DNA from: Dendrobium chrysotoxum
Lineage: Eukaryota > Streptophyta > Magnoliopsida > Asparagales > Orchidaceae
Direction of reading: 5' to 3'
Assembly: GCA_019925795.1 (NCBI GenBank)
Contig: CM034310.1
Coordinates: 20,046,764 to 20,110,763, forward strand
DNA length: 64,000 bases
The notes beneath the pieces were generated by a model that saw only the letters and a list, made by a program, of their open reading frames with translations, was not told where the DNA came from and made no database searches. This document shows, one piece after another, positions 22,632-32,842 of the stretch (position 1 is its first letter; the number at the start of each line of letters is the position of its first letter). Both the position numbers and the translations under genes were made by a program.

Positions 22632-22663
22632 TTCTCCGCCTTGCTGTGGGAGCAAAAGGAGAG
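22632..22663 (+). other. Conserved leader stem-loop TTCTCC...GGAGAG (element I)
   Basis: An outer stem of six pairs encloses an inner hairpin TTGCT-GTGGG-AGCAA (22641-22655). Homologous sites: 1952-1983 (TAGTT/GGCTA), about 6801-6832 (TAGCT/GGCTA), 9102-9134 (TTGTT/GGCAA) and 61063-61096 (TTGCT/GGCTA, one mismatch). The second stem position is A-T in family 1 and T-A in B and I. Confidence 0.65.
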
Positions 22664-22968
22664 ACACTTTTTGTTTAGTGCAATACCCGGAGGGGAGGCT
22701 CCGGGGAGTGGATGTAGGTCAAGTTGACCGAACAACTATAAAATCTGGTTTGCTTTTCTGATTCAGTTTTGCACTTTACTTTTCTGATATTAACTGCTTG
22801 GGTGAATATTTGTAGTTGATCTTTTCGTTCTTGTTTATGTGTTTCCGTTGCTACATATCGAAAAGATTTTTATTGTTATCGTAAAATTTTTAAATAACCA
22901 ATTCACCCCCCCTCTTGGTTAGCCTCGGGACTAATTCACTAGGGCTTAACATCCCTATCAAACTTTCA

Positions 22969-24030
22969 AATGGTATGAAAGACTAAGCACATTCCTACTA
23001 GAAAGAACCTTTGTTAAGGGGAGCGTAGACACCACGCTATTTCTGAAAAGGTAGGAGATGAACTACTAATTTTCTAAATTTATGTTGATGATATTCTATT
23101 TGGATTTTTTGATAAAAAACTGTGTGATGATTTTTCAAAAATGATGAGTAATTAGTTTGAAATGAGTATGATGGGAGCGCTGACTTGCTTTCTTGGATTT
23201 AGCATAAGGCAAAAAGATAATGAAACTTTTCTTAATTAATCAAAATACATTAAAGACATCCTTAAGAAATATGAAATGGATAAATCCAATTCAATTAACA
23301 CTCCCATGAGTTCCACTATTCAGTTAGATAATGATTCAAATGGAAAATATATTGATCAAAAGAAATATAGAGGAATAATTGGATCATTTTTTTACTTGAC
23401 TACTAGCAGACCTGATATTATATTTAGTGTTTATCTCTATGCTAGAATTCAGGATGATCTAAAAGAGTCTCACTTAACTGTTGTTAAGAGAATCCTTAAA
23501 TATCTCTTAGGAACCTAAGACCTAAGATTCTAGTATCCTAGGTATAGTACCTCCTTTGAAATCATAGGATATTCTAATTCAGATTTTGCAGGATGCCGAG
23601 TTAAAAGAAAAAGCACTTCTAGAATATGTCAATTTATAGGATAGTCCATACTCTCTTGGTCCAGTTGAAAATAGAACTCAATTTCACTGTCCACTGTTGA
23701 AGCTGAATACATAGCCTTAGGAAGTTGTGTAGCCCAAGTTCTTTGGTTAAAGCAACAAATTCTGGATTTATGACTTCCTATAGGCACAATTTCAATCATA
23801 TGTGATAACACTAGTGTAATCTACATTTCAAAGAATCTAATCCAACACTTCATGACCAAACAAATTAATATAAGGCGCTACTTCATTAAGGACTATGTTA
23901 CCAAAGGAGACATAGAGCTACACCATATAGGAACTGAAAATAACCGGCTGATATTTTTACAAAATCACTTACCTTTGAAACTTTCAACATCTTAAGAACC
24001 AGATTAGGTGTAATAGATATTCATGCTTGA
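22969..24030 (+). pseudogene. pol: pol relic of element B, second part (reverse transcriptase end and RNase H)
   Basis: Resumes with TGGTATGAAAG = WYER and runs through GSVDTTLFL, a frameshifted YVDD region (about 23080-23110), a clean stretch at 23276-23518 (SNSINTPMSSTIQLDN ... SRPDIIFSV) and RNase H with STVEAEYIAL (about 23690-23720). It ends with GVIDIHA TGA at 24028-24030. Several TAG/TAA replace Gln. Together with 11293-13246 it forms one interrupted gene. Confidence 0.85.
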
Positions 24031-25240
24031 AATTGATGCTTTTTATTTATATTCTTTTTATTTGTTTCGCTTAATTTCTACGACTATTTCTTTTTATGTG
24101 TTTATATTTTATGGTTTTGATTTTTTTAATTTGTTATTTTCCTTCAGTATTTTTAAAGAATCAGACTAATGCTCAATTCTGATATTAAATTCTCAAAATG
24201 ACATTTTTTTCTTATTTTTGGTTTTAGAAATTAGTAAGCAGTGTTTGACTCCTCTAAAATAGTTAAAAGAAGAAAATTTGATGATTGTCACTCTTCCTAT
24301 AACTCCTTTAGTGGTGTATTTTCTTATTGAAGCAAAGTAAATTTCAAATTAAAAGTTCAACTTTGAAATAGAAATCTATTTTATCTTCCTGCAGTAATTT
24401 ATCTCATATAAACAATGCTCCAAGTTAATGAATCACTTTCAAGTTTTCTTAATCAGGTTGTTGCATTTATTATATGAATATGATTCTATTTTGTGATTTA
24501 CTCTTCCTTATTTTAGAGAGTGAGCTTTTCTTCTCTTATATCTAGAAGATAATCTCACAACTGAGAGTCTTTAAAGGTATTGAAAGGAAGCTAGCTCGTA
24601 AAAATGACAAGAGGCATAAAATGAGCCCCAAAAAAATATTTGAAAAGATGCACAATAACCGCCAAAAAAATTACAAGATACACCAAAGTATATCAAAAAT
24701 AAAAAAATGCATAAAGTATATTAGATAACTACAAAAGAGGAATAAAATGAGCCCACAAAGAAATATGCTTCATTCTCTTTCAAATCTTTAAATCTTAGAA
24801 GAATTCATGTGCCACTTGATATCTTCAAACACATGAATTTGAAAATCATAATTTTTGGTTGATTACTTTGTAATATTATTCTATCAGATATTTTTCTGAA
24901 ATGATGTTTGAAAAGATCACTTTTCCTATATAATTTCTTTTTTGAATTAGAATTTTGTTTTATAAGAATTTTGACCTATAAGGAATCCGAGCTAGGGTTA
25001 ACAAGATTGGTTTTCTACCTTTTTTGGACTTCATCATTGTTAATTCATTTCTTACGGGTTCTTAAATCTAATAATAAGGTAAAATTTTCATTTACTGGAG
25101 TTGAATGATTCAAAAAAAAATGATTTTGACTTATGATTGATTTTTTATTTAGTTTTGTTATTATTTTATGCTTTTCATATTTTTATTTTTTGTTTTGAAA
25201 TCTTCTTGATCATCACATTCCATCTCCTAATTTTTTCTAG
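24031..25240 (+). other. 3' noncoding region of element B, first part
   Basis: Aligns with 19744-21050 of element I, including the conserved block 24611-24754 with GAGGCATAAAATGAGCCC and GAGGAATAAAATGAGCCC at its ends and a GATACACC-AAA-GTATATC-like hairpin near 24677-24694. No coding sequence recognised. Confidence 0.65.
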
Positions 25241-25244
25241 TTTT

Positions 25245-25675
25245 GCTTACATCATCCAGGATGATCCACATTATCCTGTATAATCTGAACAAATATACAC
25301 CTCTCTGATCACAACACATCTAATGGCTGATATAAATTAATTATTAGTGATCATCCCATACAATTCATACATTATTCTAGATGATCCATATGGTATAAGT
25401 CGTTCGATAATTTGAATGAAGTTGGGCCAATCCATTATGATGGATTGTACATGATGATCCACATGTTCATCCGGTATGATCCAGTTAGTCAATGATTGTC
25501 CAGGCAGACTCCTCGGGATGATCGCTCTAAGTCTAATCATCTAGGATGTTACATGATCATCCTATATGATATGACCACCTTTTTGACTAATTGCCTAGAT
25601 GAATTGATTGCACCTAATCCTCCAGGATGATCTCACGATCATTTTGTACGATATGCTGATTTCTTTATAAACAGC
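25245..25675 (+). promoter_or_regulatory. LTR-like palindrome array plus TATA box upstream of ORF3
   Basis: Palindromes of the LTR type occur here although this is not an LTR: ATCAT-CCAGG-ATGAT 25251-25265, ATTAT-CCTGT-ATAAT 25270-25284, ATCAT-CCTAT-ATGAT 25556-25570, ATCAT-TTTGT-ACGAT 25638-25652, and several degraded ones. TTTATAAAC follows at 25664-25672, then a pyrimidine-rich stretch and the ORF3 ATG at 25743, about 75 bp downstream. Spacing fits a promoter; function is inferred. Confidence 0.55.
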
Positions 25676-25742
25676 TTATTTTCTTCATATTCTTCACACC
25701 CTTCCAATCCTTCTTCTTCCCTCTTAATCTAGTACTCTTGTA

Positions 25743-26855
25743 ATGGCTGATGGAAAAAGATCTAGAGTACCTGTAGGAAGCTCCTTCAGGCATTCTATTG
25801 ATCCTCGATTTACTAAGGAATTTGACGAAGCTGTCTACAATCGCTATAAATCTGCTGGTATCAACCCTTCCAAGATTGTTAATTAAAATGCTCTAAACTT
25901 TTAGGTACTAGACCGATTCACTCACACCACTCTTGGATTTATTCTTACCCTTGTATTTCCTTTCAACTCCGAACTGCTATTTGAATTCTTTGCAAGCCTT
26001 CGCCATAATGTTGATTTTACGGCTCTACAATTATATGTGAATAGAAGTCCTATAGTGATCACCTACTAGGATTTCCATGAATTTCTTCACATGTCCACCA
26101 CTGGAGACCAATCCATATCTTAGCTTTTGATCTTGATTTTAATTGGACCCCTATAAATAATATTCTTAGGGAAACCAATGTTCACTACCATGATTCCACA
26201 GTCAACACCTTAGTCAAATATGTCTGAACCATCCAGCACATTCTTCGAAACATAATTATTCCTAAAGTTGGGGATCAGATTCACATTACTCCTATTCTTT
26301 CACTCACCACTTACTACATCATGACTAACTATGATTTTAATACTGCTGATCTTCTCATTTACTACATTGAACATTTAACCTGCATTAAGGATTCAGGGCA
26401 CAAAAGAAAGCCCAATCTAGCTTTAGGACATCTTATTGCCTATATCATTGAGACAAAATACAATCTTCAATTCCCTACTCCATTAGATCGCCTCCCTATA
26501 TTCTATTCCAATAGCTCCTTCCATACCCTTCGCAGTACTCATCATCAACCAATGCATGAAGAGCCTGTGGCTGAAGAGGAAGGACCTATTCCTACAACTG
26601 TCCCTATCTGCCAGCAGTCTCAGATTGATCAGTAAGAGGTTTGATCAATGGGAGGCTAGATTTGACTCTTACGTAGCCAAGCAGCAGCAGTAGTATGAAC
26701 AAGACTTAGCACGATTTAATGCCTACGTAGCCCAGCAATATAAGTAGTATGACTAGGATATGGCCTGGTTTGGGGAGTAGTTTGCTTCTATTCACCATTA
26801 CTTCCAGCCACCACCACCACCACCTCCACCAGATCAGGATCCTTCTTCTTTCTAG
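25743..26855 (+). pseudogene. ORF3 of element B (env-position ORF, plant-transposon-protein type)
   Basis: ATG at 25743 (MADGKRSRVPVGSSF). Several stops and one frameshift near 26120 break it. The reading frames give KEFDEAVYNRYKSAGINPSK, ELLFEFFASLRHNVDF, SPIVITY and DFHEFLHMSTTGDQS, then after the shift a region with PKVGDQIHITPILSLTTYYI and an open stretch 26321-26635. The last part is Gln/Tyr-rich and coiled-coil-like (WEARFDSYVAKQQ ... YVAQQYK), then PPPPPPPP and a stop at 26853. The middle resembles the putative plant transposon protein domain often seen beside plant retroelements; that is from memory of the family pattern. I see no signal peptide or membrane span, so an envelope role is not supported. 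Elements I, A and C lack this module. Confidence 0.6.
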
Positions 26856-27187
26856 TTTGCTCAGTGCTTTTACTTCTATAGTTGTACTAGTCTTTTCTTC
26901 TATACTTTGTGATGTACTAACTTTGTTCAGTTTCATGTTTTTTCTTTTTCCTCCTTTTTATGATGTCAAAAGGGAGAGTAGTGTGTTTGTTTCTTCTTAT
27001 GTTTTAGTAAAATGAGTTAATTTTCTGCTTACTTATTTTCTTATTTTTTATGTTTGGCAATTTTTCTTAAATAAAAAAACTCCCCTTAGTTTCAGAATGT
27101 CAACTTCTAAGGGGGAGTTTAAAAAAATTTCAATGACCTTTAAAAATTTTTAACAACAATATTTGTCATCATCAAAAAGGAGGAGAT
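26856..27187 (+). other. Purine tracts and inverted repeat before the 3' LTR of element B
   Basis: Internal PPT-like TCAAAAGGGAGAG near 26966-26978. A strong inverted repeat pairs AAAAAACTCCCCTTAG (ending 27089) with CTAAGGGGGAGTTTAAAA (from 27107) across a 17-base loop. The terminal PPT AAAAAGGAGGAGAT is at 27174-27187. Confidence 0.7.
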
Positions 27188-28975
27188 TGTTGCAAATTTG
27201 GGCCTAAGTACTGTGATTTTGATGATAACAAATATTATTATTTCTTTACTACTACTATTATTACATTTCTATATTATTTTCCCTACTTACTAACCTTTCA
27301 GGTCCACAAGTTCACTTTTAATGCTAGTCAGCTCAAGATCGGGTAGACTAGAGTTGAGTTTATCTGTAATTTTAATTTTAATGTACTTTTTACCTTTATT
27401 GAGTCAAGTATTATATCTGGTGAACCCCAAGCTAAGTAACCTTGCACACACACACTTAAGGGGGTGAGTTAGCAAGTTAGAAAAATTTTTCTATTTTAGT
27501 ACTAATGGTACAGTACGATTTAAATCATACTAAATGATCAGTTATGCAAAAAACCCTAATTAGGGCTCCCATTATTAAATGAGATTAATTAACTAATCAT
27601 ACTGGACGTTCAAATTATCCAGGATGATCAGTTAGAGACATGAAAAATAGCTGCCAATCATAATTTAGGTATTATTTTAATCTTTGATTTTTGTTTAATA
27701 GTACAGGATGATATACATCGTCTGGACAATTTATGACAATCATGTCTAAAATGATTGTATAATTAGGGGACTAATTATGGTTAAATTGATTGATCAGATC
27801 GTACAAGATAATATATAAAGATCATCTTGGATGATCTTTGACATTTTATGGGATGATCCCCCATCATCCAAGATGGAAACCATAATTTTCTTCTAATTGT
27901 ACAGGCGATCATACTGGACATCCCGAACAATTTGCACAGGATGATATTTTAATTATCGGTCATCATCTCATATCATACTAGATGATCAATACAATATCTT
28001 GAACTAATCATCTAAGATGATCGTAGAATCATACTGGATGATCTATACAAATACTTGAACTGGTCATATAGAGTAATACTGATCATACTGGCTGAAAGGG
28101 CTATTTTGTACTAATCGTATAGGATGATCTAAGGATCGTACTGGATGATTAGAAGTGCCATATTGAAAATTAGGGCTTCTTTGGAGGCTCTCTATTTAAG
28201 CTCTCTTGTTATCCTTGAATTAAATCTTTTATTATTGTATTGATCTGAGAGAGAGCTTAGAGATGGAAGAGAGAGAGAGCTTTGGAGAGAGAGAGATCCT
28301 TGTGCGGGGGAGTTGTGAGGGTTTAATAAAGGTTGCTCCAATAAAGTTTTTCATTATCTTCTTTAAGTTGTTTGTCTGGTTTCTTAGTGGCTCTGGGGGG
28401 GACTTTTATCAGCATTAGATCCAAGTTCTCTGCCTACTCCAGGAGAGAGTAAAAGGATTCTAAGGTTCTCTGCCTACTCCAAGAGGGAGTAAAAGAATTT
28501 CAAGGTTCTCTGCCTACTCCAGGAGGGAGTAAAAGAATTTCCAGATTCTCTGCCTACTCCAGAAGGGAGTAAAAGGATTCAAGGTACTCTACCTCACTGG
28601 GTCGGTGGAAAGATTTTGTAAGTGCTTCTCCACCTTGTTGTGGGGGCAAAATGAGAGACACTACTTTTAGTGCAATACCTGGAAAAAGGAGGTTTTCGGG
28701 GAGTGGACATAGGTCATGTTGACTAAACCACTATGAATTATGTGTGTTCTTTCTATTTATTTTTTGGCATTTTTAATTTTTGTATTTTTCTGTGAATCGT
28801 TTAGTGTTTGAAATATCTAAAATTCTTGTTATTATAAAACTGATCTGTTTCCGCATCAAGGCATTTTTAATTTTTTATTTTGTTAAAGAATTTTTAAAAT
28901 TACCAATTCATCCCCCCCTCTCTTGGTTGCCTCAGGACTAGTTTTTTAGGGTTTAACAACTCTAACAAACTTTTA
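27188..28975 (+). repeat. 3' LTR of element B
   Basis: 1788 bp from TGTTGCAAATTTGGG to AACTTTTA. Pairs with 7668-9440. Palindromes are mostly ATCAT/ATGAT. CTCTATTTAAGC near 28191 is TATA-like. Four 40-bp hairpin units at 28424-28583 (stems TACTCC/GGAGTA; loops AGGAG, AAGAG, AGGAG, AGAAG). The CTCTTGGTTGCC block and C run precede the end. Confidence 0.85.
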
Positions 28976-29432
28976 GGAGGGAGAAAAATGAGTCAAGATC
29001 TGCTGCCGTCACCTGGAGGGTGGCATAATGTCCGACACTCTACCGCATCAGGTTGGTGAAAGTGAGTATGTAAGGGCTTCTTCACCTTGCTATAGGAGCA
29101 AAAGAAGATTCACTTTATTTTAGTACAAATTCTCAGAGCAGAGGACTTCGGGGAGTGGATGTAGGTCAAGGTTGACCAAACTACTATAAAAATCTTTGGT
29201 GTATTTTTTTTCTTTTTCCCACTTTTAAATTTCCTGCATTTTATTTCTATTATAACCACTTGGGAAAATTGATGAGTATTTCTTAGTTTTATAAATCAAA
29301 ATATCATTGTAAATTAAATCAATATTTTTGATAAACTCATTCGCTTCCATAATTAATTAAATTTGGCATTTCTTAATTTCTAAAAACTTTGCAAAAAAAT
29401 TATCATTGTTATTTTAAGTTAAGAAAATTTTT
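28976..29432 (+). repeat. LTR fragment of a D-like family, left piece
   Basis: Starts abruptly inside a hairpin unit and includes CACC-TGGAG-GGTG (29010-29022), GGCTTCTTCACC, a GGGGAGTGGATGTAGGTCA block and the following T-rich part. It resembles the leader half of the element D LTR. It continues at 34316 after the minus-strand element C. Confidence 0.7.
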
Positions 29433-30355
29433 TAAAAGTTTGATAGGGATGTTAAGTCCTTATGAACTAGTCCCAAGGCTAACCAAGAGGGGGGTGAATT
29501 GGATATTTAAAAACAAAAATAAAAATCTTTTTATATCTTGCAGCGGAAATAAATTAAATCAATAATGAAAAGATCAATCATAGATTTCACCCAAGCAGAT
29601 AATCGCAATAAAATAAAATGCAGAAAATAATTAAAAAGAATACATCAGATTTATAGTGGTTTGGTCCAACCTGACCTACATTCACTCCTTATAGGCACCC
29701 TCTGAGTATTGCACTATACCTTTAGTGACTCTCCTTTAGCCCCCACAGCTAGGCGGAGAAGCCCTTACAAAATCACTTAGATGATTAGTATATCAAATTA
29801 TGTATATTTGATTAAAAAATCAAAGGATTAATTTAGGTAATATTATTATAGATTATCCAGTATGATATGAATCATCCTAGATGATTAGACCAAAAACTGA
29901 ATCTTAAATCCTTGTCTAAATTATCATGGAGGCTAGGGTTTTGAGATCATATTGGATTGTCCAGGATGATATAAATATCATTCAGGATGATTAGTTCAAT
30001 GAATAGATCATCCTGGATAATCTAAATCATCCGGTATGATTTGTTTAAAAGTTGAACTTCTGGTTTTGACTAGATCTCACTCCCCCTGAGTATGTGTGTA
30101 CACAGTCACAAGCAAGCATACAACCTTACAGGACTTGACTCAAGAAATAAAAAAGTACATCAATAAAAATACAAATATCATCACATCATAGCCTATTCTA
30201 CCCATTCTTGAGCCTGGAATCTTTGTTGGATGGTGCATGTTGTTTCTGAAATGTTAGTATACACACAAATAAATATACATTACAAATACTAGGAGATGTG
30301 AGTCATAATGTTTGTTATCATCAAAAATAAAAACTCGTGAGCCCGAGTCGCAACA
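29433..30355 (-). repeat. 3' LTR of element C (deleted)
   Basis: 923 bp, pairs with 32843-34315 but lacks about 550 bp, from the start of the leader back through the TATA-like site and part of the palindrome array (break near 29786). The leader end (GCTAGGCGGAGAAGCC complement) and outer palindromes remain. Confidence 0.8.
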
Positions 30356-31744
30356 AGCTCCCCTTTTTGATGATGGCAAATATTACTAGTTGAATTTACA
30401 AATAAAAAATATTTTCTACTAATCTCCCTCTCACTAAGAAAAGACTTTTAAAAATAGGGAGAAATACAATTTTCTTCTTTTTTTTTAACTAACAAATACA
30501 ATACAAATAAATTTCACAAATACAACAGTATAAACACAATATAAATAAACTTCATAAATACAACAGTATATTCTCCCCCTTTGACATTATCAAAAAGAAG
30601 ATGAGCAACGAAAAATAACACAGAAAAAATAGACTAAAAGATCGAAAATGGTCCCTGATCTGGTGAAATTTTTTTTTGAAAAATTATTTTGAAAAATCAA
30701 GAATTTTCTTATAATGAGAAAGTTACCTCTTGATTATATTCAAAATCTTAGTAAGGTATATATTGATTACTCATAACCCAGAAAGGTTAGAAATTCAAAA
30801 ATTATTAATCCAAGCTCAGGTTTTAAAAAGGCTAAAAATTTTTTTAAGCCAATATCTAAATCAAGGAACAAATTAGATAAGGAAACAAAAATCTTTTCAA
30901 AACTCCTTTCATGAAATGTATCTAATAGAAGATTAATGCAAAGTAATGAATCATAAATCATGATTTTCAAACTCAAGTAATGAATTTATCAAAAAGACAT
31001 ATGGGTTTTCTAAACTTTAACGATTTACAAGAAGGGAAGCTAACTTTTTTTGGGCTCATTTTGTGCCTTTTTTCATTTTGGCACTCTTTGCGGATCTTTT
31101 GATTTTTGATACGCTTTGTGTATCTTTCTAATTTGGCGACATTGCACATTTTTTCAGCTTTGGGCTCATTTTGTGCCTCTTTTGATTTTTGTAATTTACC
31201 TCCTTTTTAAATCTTTAAATTAGCAAACCATATTCTTATGATAAGGACGAATAACCTGATTATGATAATCTTTGAAGTAGGTTCATTAACTTGCAAAAGA
31301 ATTCTATGAGATTGACAAAATGTAGGGAGATGAAAAAGGTTCAATTTCAAAAACTAATTTATAATTTGAAACAGATTTTGAATCAAAAGTGAAACAGCCT
31401 TATATAAAGAAATGAGGTGGAGAGACAAAATCATGAGCTTCCTTCCTTTGCCTGATTTTAAAGAAATCAATCACAACTTACATAGAATTTTTAGAAAAAT
31501 AGGAGATGAATTATTCATTTTTAAAAAACATGATTTAAAAAAACTAATTTGATTTTCAAAAGTGTAAATGAAATAAAAAGTGATATGTGTGTGCTGATTA
31601 GAGAAACTACACAAATAACAAAGAAACTAATTTTAAAATTTAAAAAAAATAAAAATAATAAGAAAAATAAAACATAAACAAAACACTACAAATAAAAAAT
31701 AACAAAAAAGTAAAAGCCATAAACACAAACACATAAGCAAAATA
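30356..31744 (-). other. 3' noncoding region of element C
   Basis: Directly after the LTR is the PPT on the minus strand (complement AGCTCCCCTTTTTGATGATGG, 30356-30376) and a second purine tract near 30573-30582. The conserved block is at 31052-31179, with two copies of the AAAATGAGCCC-type repeat (31052-31068, 31162-31179) and a hairpin at 31108-31124. It matches 3383-5440 without the LINE. Confidence 0.7.
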
Positions 31745-32783
31745 TTAATTCACATCATCTTGCTCCTGGTCTGATGATTCAAAAGCTAGGTCTGCCCAGG
31801 AGATTTTTTGCTTTGCATTATTTACCCTTATAATAATTTGCTTGGCTTTACCCTTTTTCTTTTCAGGAAGGAGTTTTAAGTTCTGGCACTAATTTTTTAT
31901 ATGTTCAGGTTTCCTACATCCAAAGCAAATAACATTAGAAAAAATCTTAATATTTTTACCTTTTTTATCTATGTTCCACTTTTGTTGATGTTGATCCTTA
32001 TGCTTTAGTAGACTTTTCAATTTATTTGTTGTTGATGCTAACTCCTTACTTTCATCATCTTCTGAGTCACTTTCATCCATGTCCTCAGCTTTCAATACTA
32101 TAGTTTCACCTACATCCAAAAGCTTTTGACCCAAACCTTGCTCGTAGGCAATGAGTAAGCTAATCAGATTATCAATAGAATATTCATTCAAATTTCTAGA
32201 TTCAGAAATTACAATGACTTTGGCATCAAATTTATCAAGTAGAGAACATAGGATTTTATTAACTTTTTTAAAGTTAGAAAGTTCTTTTTCTAATGCATAA
32301 AGTGATGTCACAATTTGAGTAAACCTAGTATACATATCCAATATCGTCTCATAAGGTTTTATGCTAAAAAATTTATAACATGCATTAAAATATTTAATCT
32401 AGATTACTTGATTTCATAAGTACCTTCATACGTAGTGCATAATTTATCCCAAATTTCCTTGCTAGTAGTGCATGCGGATATTAACATATAATCATCAGAA
32501 TTCAAAGCACAGAAAAAATAATTCAAACATTTAGCATTCAATTAAGCATTAATTTTTTCTATTTTACTCCAATCAGAAAAAAGAATATCAATTTTAATTT
32601 CATCTCTTATAGACATGATGGTACAGAATAACCAGTTTGAATCATATGCCACATGCGATAATCTATTAATTTCAAGAAAGTAGACATACAAATTTTTCAA
32701 AAATCAAAAGTAATATTTTCAAATAAAGGTGGTCGGGTGATTGAATATCCTTCCACAATATTACAATTTCCAAAATTAGCAAT
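31745..32783 (-). pseudogene. gag: gag relic of element C (family 1)
   Basis: The start codon position reads ATT instead of ATG (32781-32783); TGA replaces Trp29 (32697-32699), and the next in-frame ATG is codon 33 (32685-32687). A long open part, 32341-31889, covers MYTRFTQIVTSLYALEKEL, the acidic DESDSEDDESKEL tract and the zinc knuckle CFGCRKPEHIKN, then TAG (31889-31891) just before the last Cys. In frame beyond it: a Lys-rich stretch, SWADLAFESSDQEQDDVN and TAA at 31745. So the family 1 Gag is short and has no coiled coil. Element A shares both stops and the C-terminal end. Confidence 0.85.
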
Positions 32784-32828
32784 AGATCAAAACTCAAAAG
32801 TTTTCAAAAACTTAATTTTATGAATCCC

Positions 32829-32840
32829 ACTCTGATATTA
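32829..32840 (-). promoter_or_regulatory. Primer binding site of element C (mutated)
   Basis: On the minus strand TAATATCAGAGT lies two bases after the LTR end, where A has TGGTATCAGAGC; it has three changes. Confidence 0.7.
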
Positions 32841-32842
32841 CT

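Larger units (their letters stand above)
13247..22968 (+). mobile_element. Element I: near-complete Sirevirus-like copia element nested in element B
   Basis: LTR 13247-14815, PBS, gag 14871-16682, pol 16694-19743, noncoding 19744-21229 with PPTs, LTR 21230-22968; 9722 bp. The host pol resumes at 22971 with WYERLSTFLLER, exactly where it stopped at 13246, so this is an insertion into B. The flanking bases (AGGGT and AATGG) do not form a clear 5-bp duplication. It is the youngest copia copy here: its palindromes are mostly still in CG form and its LTRs are very similar apart from a ~170-bp deletion in the 5' LTR. Pol carries only a few stops and one frameshift. Confidence 0.9.
21230..22968 (+). 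repeat. 3' LTR of element I
   Basis: 1739 bp from TGTTACAAATC, right after the PPT, to AACTTTCA. Palindrome array 21481-22155, TATA-like CTTTAAAAG near 22196, GA-rich start of the leader, hairpin array 22430-22575, TCACC-GTGT-GGTGA hairpin 22597-22610, leader stem-loop 22632-22663, CCGGAG...CTCCGG hairpin 22687-22704, palindromic GGTCAAGTTGACC, C-run and CTCTTGGTTAGCC. An apparent ORF at 22312-22761 is only the hairpin array read through. Confidence 0.9.
7668..28975 (+). mobile_element. Element B: decayed gag-pol Sirevirus-like element with ORF3, split by element I
   Basis: 5' LTR 7668-9440, PBS, gag 9499-11281, pol 11293-13246, the 9.7-kb element I, remaining pol 22969-24030, noncoding 24031-25240, a palindrome array with TATA box, ORF3 25743-26855, purine tracts, 3' LTR 27188-28975. 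Without element I it is about 11.6 kb. No matching 5-bp target duplication flanks it (GAGAT left, GGAGG right), and its left flank is a PPT, so its ends are rearranged. Its palindromes are mostly in TG/CA form and every ORF has many stops, so it is clearly older than element I. Confidence 0.85.

Noticed and set aside
22312..22761. 149-residue ORF in the 3' LTR of element I
   Set aside because: It is the 41-bp hairpin array read in frame; unit length 41 changes frame each time, and no similar frame exists in the other LTRs.
25743..26855. Envelope protein identity for ORF3
   Set aside because: Position fits, but I see no signal peptide, cleavage site or transmembrane segment; sequence pattern fits a plant transposon-protein domain better.
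26749..27015. 88-residue ORF with His run
   Set aside because: Another frame over the Pro-rich tail of ORF3 and following noncoding DNA.
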